Assembly (NCBI RefSeq): GCF_002514735.1
Contig: NZ_KZ300476.1
Coordinates: 124,001-188,000, forward strand
DNA from: Sediminicola luteus
GTDB taxonomy: Bacteria; Bacteroidota; Bacteroidia; Flavobacteriales; Flavobacteriaceae
Reading direction: 5' to 3'
DNA length: 64,000 bases
In this document: one piece after another, positions 1 to 9,612 of the stretch
How positions within the stretch are numbered: position 1 is the first letter of the stretch
How the letters are laid out: every line of letters begins with the position of its first letter
The notes under the pieces: generated by a model
Told to the model about the DNA's origin: nothing
The model's database searches: none
Seen by the model: only the letters and a program-made list of their open reading frames with translations
Program-made: the position numbers and the translations under genes

Positions 1-864
1 GTGAACGTTTTTGAATTACCCACTGGCAAGCATATTCTCGAGGTTATGGCCTACAATGAAAATGGACAGCCTACCCCCAATGTCTACAAAATCAACATAA
101 AGGTTGCCGAGGTTTTCTATAAGGAATCATGGTTCCAATTCCTAGGATTAACGTTTTTGACCATTATTATTTACCTTATCGCTTTACTTTCATTTAGAAG
201 AAAAAAGGAACGTCTAGAAGCCATAGGTACCATTAAAAAGCTGGAAATAGGTGCATTAACCGCTCAAATGACCCCACATTTTATTTTCAACACTATTAAC
301 GGGATACAAAATGTGCTTTTGTTGAAAGGAGAATTGGCCGCAAACCGATACATCACCAATTTTTCTAAACTTATGCGTTCGACTATGCAGATTAGCCGAG
401 ATTATTATTTAAGTGTAGAAGAAGAGGTCAACTACCTTGAAGCCTATATAAAACTGCAACAATACCGTAACAACCATAGTTTTGACTATGCCATAAGCTG
501 TTGTGAACTCGCCAAAGCCTCCGACATACAGATTCCGGGGCTACTGATCCAACCCATTGTTGAAAATGCCATTATCCATGGTTTAAACCATAAACCTGAA
601 TACGGTTTCCTCGAAATTCAATTCGGGATGAGAGGGACTAAATTGTTTGTTACGATTGCCGATAATGGTATCGGCCGAGAAAAAGCAATGGCCAAGCAAA
701 AGGACAGAAATTATAAGTCATATTCTACCGAGGTAATTCAAAAGCGTATTGAATTAGGGAGACAACTGGGTGATCAAGACATAAGTTTCAGCATCAAGGA
801 CAAAGACCCCGGAGAGTTTTACCCAGGCACTCAAGTAGAATTTTTAATCTTGCCACTGAAATAG
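1..864 (+). CDS. Sensor histidine kinase, LytS/YehU type (C-terminal part)
   Basis: This is the C-terminal part of a membrane sensor kinase whose beginning lies before the window. The first ~40 residues look like the end of a Y_Y_Y domain (periplasmic, usually after a two-component-regulator propeller). One membrane helix follows (about 45-65), then a His_kinase domain with phosphoacceptor H93 in QMTPHFIFNTING, and a HATPase region with N-box NAIIHGL and the G1 box DNGIGRE. The kinase half is closely similar to that of the next gene (shared run around LKGELAAN), so the two are tandem paralogues. Both probably phosphorylate the LytTR regulator at 4276. The GTG at position 1 is unlikely to be the true start. 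Confidence 0.9.
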   Translation: MNVFELPTGKHILEVMAYNENGQPTPNVYKINIKVAEVFYKESWFQFLGLTFLTIIIYLIALLSFRRKKERLEAIGTIKKLEIGALTAQMTPHFIFNTINGIQNVLLLKGELAANRYITNFSKLMRSTMQISRDYYLSVEEEVNYLEAYIKLQQYRNNHSFDYAISCCELAKASDIQIPGLLIQPIVENAIIHGLNHKPEYGFLEIQFGMRGTKLFVTIADNGIGREKAMAKQKDRNYKSYSTEVIQKRIELGRQLGDQDISFSIKDKDPGEFYPGTQVEFLILPLK

Positions 865-950
865 CTTCTAAAGAATGAAAGCCTTAAATAAACTAACCCT
901 GCATAAAAACATTTTGTAAATTGAACCAAGCTTTAAATGAAATCCTGGTT

Positions 951-3900
951 TTGAAAACGATTATAAAATTCTTTTGCTGTTCCATTCTTTTTGCTGGCTG
1001 TCTTTTTCTAGGCCATTCCCAAGAAGGAAACGTTTTCACATATAATGTAAAATCGGATTATTTCAACAATATTTCAGGTACCCCGAGTATGGATGCTGAC
1101 GGTTTTCTATGGTACCCGACCGATAAGGGCATTGTAAAAGACTATGGCGAGTCGCAGGTTTTCATATCTATACCTATTAACCCAAACAACCCTCACAACG
1201 GGGTTTGGTCTAGTGAAATAGACCAAAAAGGATTTTATTGGTTTATATCGACAGAAGGTGTACATAAGGTAAACACCAAGGACTTTACTTATGAAAAATT
1301 CGATTTAAAATCAGAGTTAACAGGTAAAAAAGTATATCCTCAAATTTTCTTTGGCGACGACCATGACATTTGGGTAAGTACCGGCAAGAATTATGTTATT
1401 TATTTCCCTGATGGGGATATGGAAGCGGTGGCCTTTATTCAGAAACCTACTAGAAAGTCTACCCTAATAAAAGAAAGCGAAGTCCCGCGAAAATTTATCA
1501 GGAGTGACAATAAAATCTACCTAATAGATAAAGATAAAATTCATTACGTTGATGATTGCAGTTTTCAGCTCCAAAAAATAAGGTACCAAAACGAGCAAGA
1601 TGGACTTGATTTAGGGTTTAAACCTGTTAGAAAAGGGGTTTATAGGTACGAAAACTATATAGTTCCCTACCAATATATACCCGCCATTGGCCAATTCGCC
1701 ATCGGGCTTCATGAGCAAATGAAATCGCCCCGGCTTCATGGAAAAAAACTCTTGGACACCGTTGTTATCTGGGAAAACACCATACCTAAGATAAATCTGT
1801 GCAAATTCGAGACAACGGATAAAGACAGCTTGGTCCTAAAAATTAAGAAGAGTCATGCACGTAAAGCCCGATCGCAAACCGGCCTGTTCGATCGTTCTCG
1901 AAAAACCATGTATACGGCCAATTGGAACAGTATTACCAAATTTTCATTCCAGTCCTTGGCCCATAAGAATATTTTTAAAGACCTAGATTCTGATATCAGT
2001 GTCAGGACCATGGCCGAAACCGATAGTACTTTGTTGGTTTTTACCTACTATAACGTACATCGCTATCATAAATATTCGGATACTAGAGACACCTTGGCCA
2101 AAAACATACTACCGGCCTGGGATATTATTTCCGATAAAGACAGTATGCTTTTTGTAAGAAATAGGCACTGGATTGATGTCAGAAACAAAAAAAACTTTAA
2201 GGGCCGTACTTACGAAAAACCGGGGCTTATGTTCTCGAGTATAACCCATGATTCGGGATCGAATTACTGGATTGGTAGCGATAAAGGGCTTTTTGTATTC
2301 GACAGGGTATCAGGTCAAATTGATTTATGGAATCCTAGTCTTCAACCGGTTGCCCTTCGCAATAGTGCCATTTTTGACATCCATTTCAGTTATAGTCGAA
2401 ATCAAATGTATTTGGGAACGAACAAGGGATTGTTCATTTTCAATCCAACAGAAAAAGCATTTACCCAAATCACCAAGGAATCGGACCCCGATGTAATACC
2501 AGACAATTATGTTTCTAAAATTCATGAAGACGAATATGGCACCTTATGGATGGCCACCCAAGGGGGCATAGTTAAACTGACAACGGACAAAAAATGTAAG
2601 CTTATCAATTTGTCCAACGGCCTACGAAGCAATGAAATACTCAGTATTCTCGAAACCAAAAAACATATGTGGTTCGGTACCGGATACGGTATTAGTAGAA
2701 TTGCAAAAAACAATGGAAACATTTTTAATGTCACGGTTTCGGATATAGAACAAAACAACGCTTTTAATCCTAATTCAGCCTTTAAATCGAACGACAGCAT
2801 CCTGTATTTCGGTAGTTCTAAAAGTGCCTTCGAAATCAATATCAACAAATTGGACAAGGATATAGAAAAACCTGAATTGGTTTTTGTAAAACTTACTGAA
2901 TTTGTTGGCAATGAAAAAATAGAACAACTGAATACTACCCTTTTTACTGGCGGTTTGGAGCTACCCTACGACCGAAACAGTTTTTCAATGGAATTTGCGG
3001 TCAAAAACACCTTTAACCACTCCAAAAATGGTTATATGTATAAAATAGACGGACTCATGAGCGATTGGCGCGATTTAGGTAGCCAGAACATTATCAATGC
3101 CTTTGAAATTCCGCCTGGTAACTATACCTTACAAGTCAAAGGTGTAAGCGATGCTGGGGTACTCACCACCAATACACTACGTTACCCTATAACTGTTACC
3201 CCTCCTTTTTATAAGCAAATATGGTTTATTCTCAGCCAAATCTTTTTAGGCATAACCATAATCTATCTCATTTTACACCAAAGATTTGAGCGTAAAAAAG
3301 AACGCCTGGAAGCGAAAAGTAAAATCAAGAAATTGGAATTGAAGGCATTGACGGCACAAATGTCGCCTCATTTTATTTTTAATACCATCAATGGTATTCA
3401 AAACGTGTTAATGCTAAAGGGTGAGCTAGCCGCAAACCAATACATTAGTCACTTTTCGCGTTTAATGCGCTCTACCTTAAACATTAGCCGGTTCAATTAT
3501 TTAACCATTCCAGAAGAAATAGGTTTTTTAGAATCTTATATAAAACTGCAACAACAACGTTTTAACGAAACATTCACTTACACCATAACCCAGTGCGAGC
3601 AGTGCAAAAAAACAGAACTTAAAGTTCCGGGGCTATTATTCCAACCTATTGTAGAGAACGCCATAATTCATGGGCTAACCCATAAACCGGAAGAGAAACA
3701 TTTGATGATCGATTTTAGGTTCAATGCCGGTGATCTCTATGTTACTATTGTAGATAATGGCATAGGCAGGGAACTGGCCAGCCAACAAGCCTCGAAAACC
3801 AACCATGAATCTTTTTCCATGGATGTGGTTAAAAAACGTATTACCATAAATAGGCAATTAGAACACCCGGGTATAGAAATGGACATTCAAGATGCTTATC

Positions 3901-3959
3901 CGGGTCAGAAATACCCAGGTACACGGGTTAGTTTTAAAATCAAGTTTAATAAAGCTTAA
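951..3959 (+). CDS. Two-component regulator propeller sensor histidine kinase, LytS type
   Basis: Large membrane sensor: signal peptide, a periplasmic region with propeller-like repeats (e.g. WIGSDKGLFVFD, YLGTNKGLFIF, LWMATQGGIVKL), a Y_Y_Y domain, one transmembrane helix (near IWFILSQIFLGITIIYLI), then a LytS-type His_kinase domain with MSPHFIFNTING and HATPase motifs NAIIHGL and DNGIGRE. Such proteins sense extracytoplasmic ligands, in Bacteroidota often oligosaccharides, and signal to a LytTR regulator. No ATG is available in frame. TTG at 951 gives a clean signal peptide (LKTIIKFF followed by a hydrophobic stretch). TTG at 921 would add ten residues and spoil the n-region, so 951 is preferred. 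It follows its paralogue by less than 90 bases. Confidence 0.88.
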   Translation: MKTIIKFFCCSILFAGCLFLGHSQEGNVFTYNVKSDYFNNISGTPSMDADGFLWYPTDKGIVKDYGESQVFISIPINPNNPHNGVWSSEIDQKGFYWFISTEGVHKVNTKDFTYEKFDLKSELTGKKVYPQIFFGDDHDIWVSTGKNYVIYFPDGDMEAVAFIQKPTRKSTLIKESEVPRKFIRSDNKIYLIDKDKIHYVDDCSFQLQKIRYQNEQDGLDLGFKPVRKGVYRYENYIVPYQYIPAIGQFAIGLHEQMKSPRLHGKKLLDTVVIWENTIPKINLCKFETTDKDSLVLKIKKSHARKARSQTGLFDRSRKTMYTANWNSITKFSFQSLAHKNIFKDLDSDISVRTMAETDSTLLVFTYYNVHRYHKYSDTRDTLAKNILPAWDIISDKDSMLFVRNRHWIDVRNKKNFKGRTYEKPGLMFSSITHDSGSNYWIGSDKGLFVFDRVSGQIDLWNPSLQPVALRNSAIFDIHFSYSRNQMYLGTNKGLFIFNPTEKAFTQITKESDPDVIPDNYVSKIHEDEYGTLWMATQGGIVKLTTDKKCKLINLSNGLRSNEILSILETKKHMWFGTGYGISRIAKNNGNIFNVTVSDIEQNNAFNPNSAFKSNDSILYFGSSKSAFEININKLDKDIEKPELVFVKLTEFVGNEKIEQLNTTLFTGGLELPYDRNSFSMEFAVKNTFNHSKNGYMYKIDGLMSDWRDLGSQNIINAFEIPPGNYTLQVKGVSDAGVLTTNTLRYPITVTPPFYKQIWFILSQIFLGITIIYLILHQRFERKKERLEAKSKIKKLELKALTAQMSPHFIFNTINGIQNVLMLKGELAANQYISHFSRLMRSTLNISRFNYLTIPEEIGFLESYIKLQQQRFNETFTYTITQCEQCKKTELKVPGLLFQPIVENAIIHGLTHKPEEKHLMIDFRFNAGDLYVTIVDNGIGRELASQQASKTNHESFSMDVVKKRITINRQLEHPGIEMDIQDAYPGQKYPGTRVSFKIKFNKA

Positions 3960-4275
3960 ACAACATTTACTAGCCAACAATTTATTGGCAAGATATTTCG
4001 GCAATCCAATGAAGGCCATGCCAAATGTTGATTTGTTATTTAAAATACTGCTTTAAATCACCCGCCCATCTTCAAAAACAAACAACAGCCTTACTAAAAC
4101 CATGGGGTGTATGGTCCAACTAAAGTCACCCCAAATAAGTTTTTCTTCTTAGGTGGTCACCAACTTAAAAATACTATATTTACCCTTGCGGATTTTTATA
4201 CACGTAAACACTATCCTAATAACCAAAGTATCTTTTGCCCATATCAATATGGTCATATAAAATAAGTACGCATTC
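3960..4275. other. Intergenic region, kinase to LytTR regulator
   Basis: No gene is supported in these 316 bases. A short inverted repeat GCCAA-N7-TTGGC sits just after the kinase stop (about 3973-3989) but has no T-run, so it is a poor terminator. The last 130 bases are AT-rich and contain a TATATTTA-like box near 4174-4182 that could be part of a promoter for the response regulator, although no convincing -33 TTG lies at the right distance. Confidence 0.4.
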
Positions 4276-5016
4276 ATGAAAAGCTACAGAGCGGTTATTA
4301 TCGATGACGAACAGAAGAACATAGAACTTCTATCACATTTTGTAACCAAGTACTGTACTGAGATACAGTTAGTGGGGTCGGCACTCACCTTTGAAAAAGG
4401 AAAAGAAGTTATTGCTGAAAGCAATCCGGATATTGTGTTTTTGGACATAACCTTAGATCGGGATACGGGTTTTGAACTTATAGACGAAATAAACCAGAAT
4501 TTTAAGGTCATTTTTGTGACCGCACACAAGGAATATGCCTTAAAGGCTTTTAAATATTCGGCCGTAGACTATCTGTTGAAACCTATTGACATTATAGAGC
4601 TACAAAAAGCCGTGGCCCAAGCCGTAGCCCATTTAGACGGGGAAAAAGAATTGAACGGCAACACAAAAGAAGAAGCCAGTGTTTTACCCGATGGTATTTT
4701 GGCGGTACCTACCCTACAATCTATTGAACTGATCGACATGGATCAAATTCTCTATTGTATGTCTAAGGGAAAATATACCGTTTTCCATCTCGATAGTGGT
4801 AGCGAAATCGTTTCTAGTAAAAATTTGGGTGAATATGAGAAGAAATTGAACGACAAAAATTTCTTTAGAATACATAACCGCTATTTGGTTAACGTAAAAA
4901 AAGTACGTAAAATCAGTAAGTCGGATGGTTTCTTCTGTGAATTGCCAGGCAATATCCATTTAACCGTATCTGCCAGAAAACAGGCTGAATTTCAAAAATA
5001 CTTAGGGCTTCATTAA
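4276..5016 (+). CDS. LytTR-family response regulator
   Basis: Cytoplasmic two-component response regulator. Residues 1-125 are a receiver domain: acidic pair D10/D11, phosphoacceptor D57 in VFLDITLD, T82 in FVTAH and K102 in DYLLKPID. Residues ~145-246 are a LytTR DNA-binding domain, with typical segments YCMSKGKYTVF and FFRIHNRYLVN. LytTR regulators pair with LytS/YehU-type kinases, and two such kinases lie immediately upstream, so this is the probable shared output. The gene is 10 bases from the downstream membrane protein and may be cotranscribed with it. The target promoters are unknown. Confidence 0.93.
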   Translation: MKSYRAVIIDDEQKNIELLSHFVTKYCTEIQLVGSALTFEKGKEVIAESNPDIVFLDITLDRDTGFELIDEINQNFKVIFVTAHKEYALKAFKYSAVDYLLKPIDIIELQKAVAQAVAHLDGEKELNGNTKEEASVLPDGILAVPTLQSIELIDMDQILYCMSKGKYTVFHLDSGSEIVSSKNLGEYEKKLNDKNFFRIHNRYLVNVKKVRKISKSDGFFCELPGNIHLTVSARKQAEFQKYLGLH

Positions 5017-5026
5017 GCCGATTTCC

Positions 5027-6190
5027 ATGTGGAGACTCCCCCCGTTCCGTATACAGATTATAGTGGCCTTGCTCTATTTTTTGGTCTTGGGAGGTTTAGG
5101 GCTCTGTCTCCGTTTGTTCCCTTTGGTCGAACTGCACATCAACTATAAATACTTTATTCACACCCACTCCCATATTGCTTTGTTAGGTTGGGTCTATCTA
5201 GGTCTAACAGCACTTGTAACCAGAAAAATCAAACTCGCCCCTAAAGGAGAAAAGTCCTTGGGAAGTTTGTATTGGTTTACCCAATTCACCCTTATTGGTA
5301 TGCTCTTTAGCTTTCCTTTTCAGGGTTATGCGCTTTTTTCTATTATTTTTTCTACCCTGTTTTTGTTTGCCTCATATCGTTTTGCCTATCTGGTGTTCCG
5401 GTATGCCAGCCCCAATATTAAACAGAGGCCTATGTATTGGTGGGTGCGGCTAGGCTTATTGTGCTTGATCATATCTTCACTGGGCCCATGGAGCTTGGGC
5501 TATCTAATGAAAACCTTTGGCCCCACCTCGGTCTGGTACCGTCATGCCATTTATTTTTATTTACACTTTCTATACAATGGCTTTTTTATCGCTACCCTGT
5601 TCGGACTATGGTTCAAATCGGATGCCTCTCAAAACTTTAAACACAAATTGAGTTTTTGGTTGTTTGCTTTGGGTACGATGCTTAGTACCTTACTTTCCTT
5701 TGTTTGGGATAGTGGAAACCTTTTATTGGTACTACCCGGACTGCTTGGGGTAATCTTACTTATGATTTCATTGTTTTTTATGGTGAAAACCACAAAAACT
5801 ACCCGAAAACCCAAGCCAATCGTAGCCATTTTATTGGGATTGTATGTTTGTAAGCTCATCTTTCAATTTGTAGGTGGTCTTCCCTTACATGACCTGCAAT
5901 TAAACCGAAGCTTGATTATCGCATACCTACATTTTGTTTTCCTCGGCCCGATCAGTTTGACCCTGATACACCTTGTTTATAGGGAATTTAATAAGCGAAT
6001 CCCATCGTTTTTTTTATGGTTTTATGCCCTGGGGTTTTTGGGTAGCGAATTTTTATTGGCATATAAGGGAGTCTTAGCTTTTTTCCAAGGGCCAAGCCTC
6101 GTTCAATTTGACTTTGTTTTACTAAGTTTCAGCACAATAATAGTTTTAGGCATAATCTCCCTTTTATATGATAATAAGGTAAACAAATAA
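5027..6190 (+). CDS. Polytopic membrane protein with conserved-looking histidines, possibly heme-copper-oxidase-subunit-I-like
   Basis: A 387-aa inner-membrane protein with about ten to twelve hydrophobic helices and no signal peptide. Histidines fall in or near helices: H45, H47 and H49 (FIHTHSHIALLGW), H173 and H180 (YRHAIYFYLHFLYNG), H302 (AYLHFVFLG) and H315. The H-x-H-x-x-x-x-G-W signature and histidine spacing recall subunit-I-like or NnrS-like heme or copper membrane proteins, but no family was assigned with certainty and a complete oxidase active site is not shown. It starts 10 bases after the LytTR regulator, suggesting cotranscription. Function is unknown. Confidence 0.75.
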   Translation: MWRLPPFRIQIIVALLYFLVLGGLGLCLRLFPLVELHINYKYFIHTHSHIALLGWVYLGLTALVTRKIKLAPKGEKSLGSLYWFTQFTLIGMLFSFPFQGYALFSIIFSTLFLFASYRFAYLVFRYASPNIKQRPMYWWVRLGLLCLIISSLGPWSLGYLMKTFGPTSVWYRHAIYFYLHFLYNGFFIATLFGLWFKSDASQNFKHKLSFWLFALGTMLSTLLSFVWDSGNLLLVLPGLLGVILLMISLFFMVKTTKTTRKPKPIVAILLGLYVCKLIFQFVGGLPLHDLQLNRSLIIAYLHFVFLGPISLTLIHLVYREFNKRIPSFFLWFYALGFLGSEFLLAYKGVLAFFQGPSLVQFDFVLLSFSTIIVLGIISLLYDNKVNK

Positions 6191-6277
6191 GATCTGAAAC
6201 CCTTTATCAAAACACCACCAAAAAAATCTTTGTTATCTTCGCTTGTCAAATAATGGTTCCTAATCGGAATGGATTAA

Positions 6278-7726
6278 ATGACACTGCCTATGCCCAAAGG
6301 GTTACTTTCCTTACTTTTTTTTTACCTCCTATTGTCCGGATGCGTTTCTACTAAACAGGTATCGCAAACTACGGAAATCGAAAGATTATTTGCCCAGATT
6401 AAAAGTGATTCCGTCACACTGCATGCTTTCTTTTCGAAAATGCCCAAAGGAGGTGATCTTCATCACCATGCCAGTGGCACGCCCTATGCCGAACAATATA
6501 TAGTAAATGCCAAATCGGATGGCCTTTGGGTAGATACCCTAAATTATTCTTTACAGCTTCCGAAAATCAGCGATTCTAACCGCCATAGTGTGTCGATAAC
6601 TCAATGGACGAACGATAAATCATACGCCAAAGACTCACTAATTAACTACTGGTCTACCAGGAATTATAAAGAACGCGGTTTGGACGGACATCAATTATTC
6701 TTCTCTAGCTTTGGCCGATTTAAACACGCCTTTATAGGTCATGAGGCTGCCTTGCTATCGGCCATGTGCCAAAAAGCCCAAAAAGACCATATTTCCTATT
6801 TGGAAACCATGATACGTGTGGCCAATATACAAGATAGTATAGCCCAAATAGCACCATCCAATTTCAATTTGACCACACAAGAATCAAGAGAACAGCGATT
6901 GGAGCGTTTGTATCAAACCCTAAAGGACAAAGGAATGGATACTTGGGTAAATGCCAATGTAGATTCTTTGGCCAGTTATTATAATAACACGAATAAAAAT
7001 GGTATCACGCTGCGATTCCAAACCTATGGTATACGGGTATTGGACAACCCGGCCCTAACATTTGCCCAACTGTTACTCGGTTTTGAGACCGCCCAGAAAA
7101 GTCCGTATTTGGTGGGGGTAAACTTTGTGGCCCCTGAAGACCATCCGAAAGCCTTGGCTAATTACGACCTTCATATGGCCATGTTCGCTTTCTTAGGTAA
7201 AAAATTCCCGAAAGTACCCATTGCCATTCATGCCGGGGAACTGGCCCATGGTAAAGGGGCAGCTCAAAACGATGACTTTAAAGACCATATCGAAAAAGCA
7301 GTACGTATGGCCGGTGCCCAACGTATAGGGCATGGGGTTGGCATATTAGAGGAGGAAAATGCCCAAGAAACCTTGGCATATATGCGTAAAAAGGGGATTG
7401 CCGTAGAAATCAATTTACGGAGTAACGAGGTAATATTGGAACGTAATCCTAAAAACCATCCGATTCGGGCCTATTGGAAAGCCGGGGTACCTGTGTGCAT
7501 TTCAACAGATGATGAAGGGGTACTGCGCACCGATCTTACCGCCCAATACCTACTGTTAACCCAATACTTACCCGAATTGGGGTATGCCGATATCAAATCT
7601 ATTGTTTTGAACGGCATACAATACGCCTTTTTGGAACCGAGGGTAAAAAAGGAATTGCTCCAAAAATTAAAGAACGATTTTACCCGATTTGAAAAAGATA
7701 TTCTAAGCGCTAAAGCAATATATTAA
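6278..7726 (+). CDS. Adenosine deaminase-like metallohydrolase, lipoprotein
   Basis: An exported purine (probably adenosine) deaminase-like TIM-barrel enzyme. The N-terminus is a lipoprotein signal, LLLSGC, with C22; the residues after the cysteine are not acidic, so a periplasmic-facing location is more likely than the cell surface. Zinc and catalytic motifs of the family are visible: DLHHHASG (around 60-67), AIHAGE (H318, E321), RIGHGV (H352) and CISTDDEG (D411/D412). Overall length (482 aa) and the secreted form resemble ADA2/ADGF-like deaminases more than the cytoplasmic Add. ATG at 6278 was taken; ATG at 6290 is also possible. The 3' end overlaps the convergent MocR gene by 4 bases. An upstream TATCTTCG (6234-6241) could be a -7 element. 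Confidence 0.85.
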   Translation: MTLPMPKGLLSLLFFYLLLSGCVSTKQVSQTTEIERLFAQIKSDSVTLHAFFSKMPKGGDLHHHASGTPYAEQYIVNAKSDGLWVDTLNYSLQLPKISDSNRHSVSITQWTNDKSYAKDSLINYWSTRNYKERGLDGHQLFFSSFGRFKHAFIGHEAALLSAMCQKAQKDHISYLETMIRVANIQDSIAQIAPSNFNLTTQESREQRLERLYQTLKDKGMDTWVNANVDSLASYYNNTNKNGITLRFQTYGIRVLDNPALTFAQLLLGFETAQKSPYLVGVNFVAPEDHPKALANYDLHMAMFAFLGKKFPKVPIAIHAGELAHGKGAAQNDDFKDHIEKAVRMAGAQRIGHGVGILEEENAQETLAYMRKKGIAVEINLRSNEVILERNPKNHPIRAYWKAGVPVCISTDDEGVLRTDLTAQYLLLTQYLPELGYADIKSIVLNGIQYAFLEPRVKKELLQKLKNDFTRFEKDILSAKAIY

Positions 7727-9186
7727 TTAAAACCTTGCTTCAATAGGCGAACCATTCCTGCAAATTCTTCCGGATTCTTAGAGGCAAAGCCGATCCGGAT
7801 GCCCCCATGCCCTTTTTGAGCCCTATCATATCTCATCCAATCGCCAATCCCTAAACCTAACTTTTCGAGTTTAGGAGCGATCGTCGACCATTGATAGGGG
7901 GCCTTTAGAACCGCCCAAAACGCCATACCTCCCTTTGGCAAATCGAAATCAAAATAATCACCCACCTCTTTCTTTAACAAGGCATACCCCAAATCCCTCC
8001 GTAATTTGTACTCCCTAGAAACCTTTCGTATATGCCCCTCCAAATGACCTTGAGCTATAAATCTAGCAAAGGCATGTTCGAGAACGGCATCACCCTGGCG
8101 GTCTATATACCGTCGAACCCGGGCTGCTTCTTCGATTACTTGCTCGGGGCCGATAAAATAACCCACCCGAAAAACAGGGGCCACCGTTTTACAGACCGAG
8201 CCCATATACAGAACATTACCCTGGCTATCGTGACTGGCCAATGGTAGAATGGGAGCATGATCATAATGGAAATCGTAATCGTAATCGTCTTCCATAATGG
8301 CGAAGCGGTATCTTTGGGCCAAATTCAACAACTGCATCCTACGCCGGGCATTTAGGGTTACCGTGGTCGGATGATGATGGTGTGGTGTTAGGTATACCGC
8401 CCGTATTTTATTCCCTTTTAAAAGTTCTTCCAATGTTTTGGTATCCAGTCCATTTTCGTCTACAGGAACACGCATTAGGGTAGCGCCGGCCTTTTCAAAA
8501 CTTATATCGGCCGCACTATAGTTGGTCTCCCCTACTACTACCACATCTCCCGGACCAACAAGTATCTTGGCCGACAGATGAATACCCATTTGGCTTCCCC
8601 GGGTAATCAATATGTTTTTCGTAGAAATGTCTAAACCTCGGGTTTCATTCAAGTATCCGACCAATACTTCCCGGAGGTATTGATTTCCTTTGGGGTCGCC
8701 ATATCCCATTAGATCGGGTAAGGTAGGATCCAATAAAACTTGCCTATACAATTTTCCCAATTGGGCATTGGGAGACCATCTACTATCGGACACCCCATCA
8801 TCGATATGGTATTTCAAGTGTGCCTTCACTTCAAAAGGCATCAATCTCGGATCGCTACACCAATCAAAATTAGGTGTCGTGGAAACTTTGACTGAAGTTT
8901 TCATTCTTTTACCGGCCCCTTGTAACTGGGGAATATCAAAAGCCACAAAAGTTCCTTTCTTGGGAATAGTCTCTACCCAGCCCTGCATAATCAATTCGTC
9001 ATAGGCCGCTACAATGGTTTTACGATGCACCCCTAAGGTTTCGGCCAATACCCTAGAGCTGGGTAGTGGCGTACCAACGGCCAAATGCCCTTGTTTTATC
9101 AATCCGATCAATTGATTGGCCAATTGTACGAAAAGGGCAACGGAACTGTTCCGCTCCAATTGGATTAAAGAGTCAAACGGAATCAC
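7723..9186 (-). CDS. MocR/PdxR-family transcriptional regulator (GntR HTH fused to aminotransferase domain)
   Basis: Residues ~12-85 form a GntR-type winged helix (SRVLAETLGVHRKTIVAAYDE). Residues ~110-487 form a type-I aminotransferase-fold domain with the PLP lysine K333 in SVCKTVAPVFRVGY. MocR/PdxR proteins bind PLP and usually control vitamin B6, taurine or neighbouring genes. The gene is divergent from a DUF1272-PNPOx-GNAT cluster across only 79 bases, so that cluster is its probable target; the PNPOx-like product fits a B6 or flavin link. Length (487 aa) is typical of the family. Confidence 0.92.
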   Translation of the reverse strand: MIPFDSLIQLERNSSVALFVQLANQLIGLIKQGHLAVGTPLPSSRVLAETLGVHRKTIVAAYDELIMQGWVETIPKKGTFVAFDIPQLQGAGKRMKTSVKVSTTPNFDWCSDPRLMPFEVKAHLKYHIDDGVSDSRWSPNAQLGKLYRQVLLDPTLPDLMGYGDPKGNQYLREVLVGYLNETRGLDISTKNILITRGSQMGIHLSAKILVGPGDVVVVGETNYSAADISFEKAGATLMRVPVDENGLDTKTLEELLKGNKIRAVYLTPHHHHPTTVTLNARRRMQLLNLAQRYRFAIMEDDYDYDFHYDHAPILPLASHDSQGNVLYMGSVCKTVAPVFRVGYFIGPEQVIEEAARVRRYIDRQGDAVLEHAFARFIAQGHLEGHIRKVSREYKLRRDLGYALLKKEVGDYFDFDLPKGGMAFWAVLKAPYQWSTIAPKLEKLGLGIGDWMRYDRAQKGHGGIRIGFASKNPEEFAGMVRLLKQGFN

Positions 9187-9238
9187 TGGACTACTTGTTT
9201 GAGTATTTCTGGACTATCTAAGTAGACCAAATGTACGA

Positions 9239-9246
9239 TAATTTTG
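9239..9246 (+). promoter_or_regulatory. Candidate -7 box upstream of the DUF1272 gene
   Basis: TAATTTTG matches the Bacteroidota -7 consensus TAnnTTTG exactly and lies 19 bases before the ATG at 9266, in the divergent gap with the MocR regulator. No clear -33 TTG is seen at the usual spacing, so the call rests on the -7 element and its position. Confidence 0.4.
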
Positions 9247-9265
9247 AAACGAAATAACGAACCTT

Positions 9266-9556
9266 ATGTTAGCATTACGACCTAGTTGCGAAAATTGCAA
9301 CAAAGCTTTACCCCCTCATAGCACCGAGGCCATGATCTGCACCTACGAATGTACTTTTTGCCGGGATTGTGTTAATGATATCATGCAGAACGTCTGCCCC
9401 AATTGTGGCGGCGGATTTACTCCTAGACCTATTAGACCCAAAGATGGGCTCGCAAAATACCCACCGTCCCAAAAAGTGGTTCATAAACCCGTCGACATGG
9501 AGTCTTTCCAAGAAAAGTTAAACCGATTCAAATCAATTCCGCCAGAAAAGCGATAG
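9266..9556 (+). CDS. DUF1272 family small zinc-binding protein
   Basis: A 96-aa cytoplasmic protein with eight cysteines in four pairs: C8/C11, C25/C29, C32/C35 and C44/C47. These suggest two zinc sites, as in the DUF1272 family (start LALRPSCENC, then CTFCRDC and CPNCGGGF). Its function is unknown; family members often lie beside MocR regulators and acetyltransferases. It is the first gene of a plus-strand cluster divergent from the MocR regulator. The last 30 residues are basic and probably disordered. Confidence 0.88.
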   Translation: MLALRPSCENCNKALPPHSTEAMICTYECTFCRDCVNDIMQNVCPNCGGGFTPRPIRPKDGLAKYPPSQKVVHKPVDMESFQEKLNRFKSIPPEKR

Positions 9557-9612
9557 CAACATAACCAAGCGTTAAACCATCATTAATCCATAAAAAAATC
9601 AAATATTGAACC

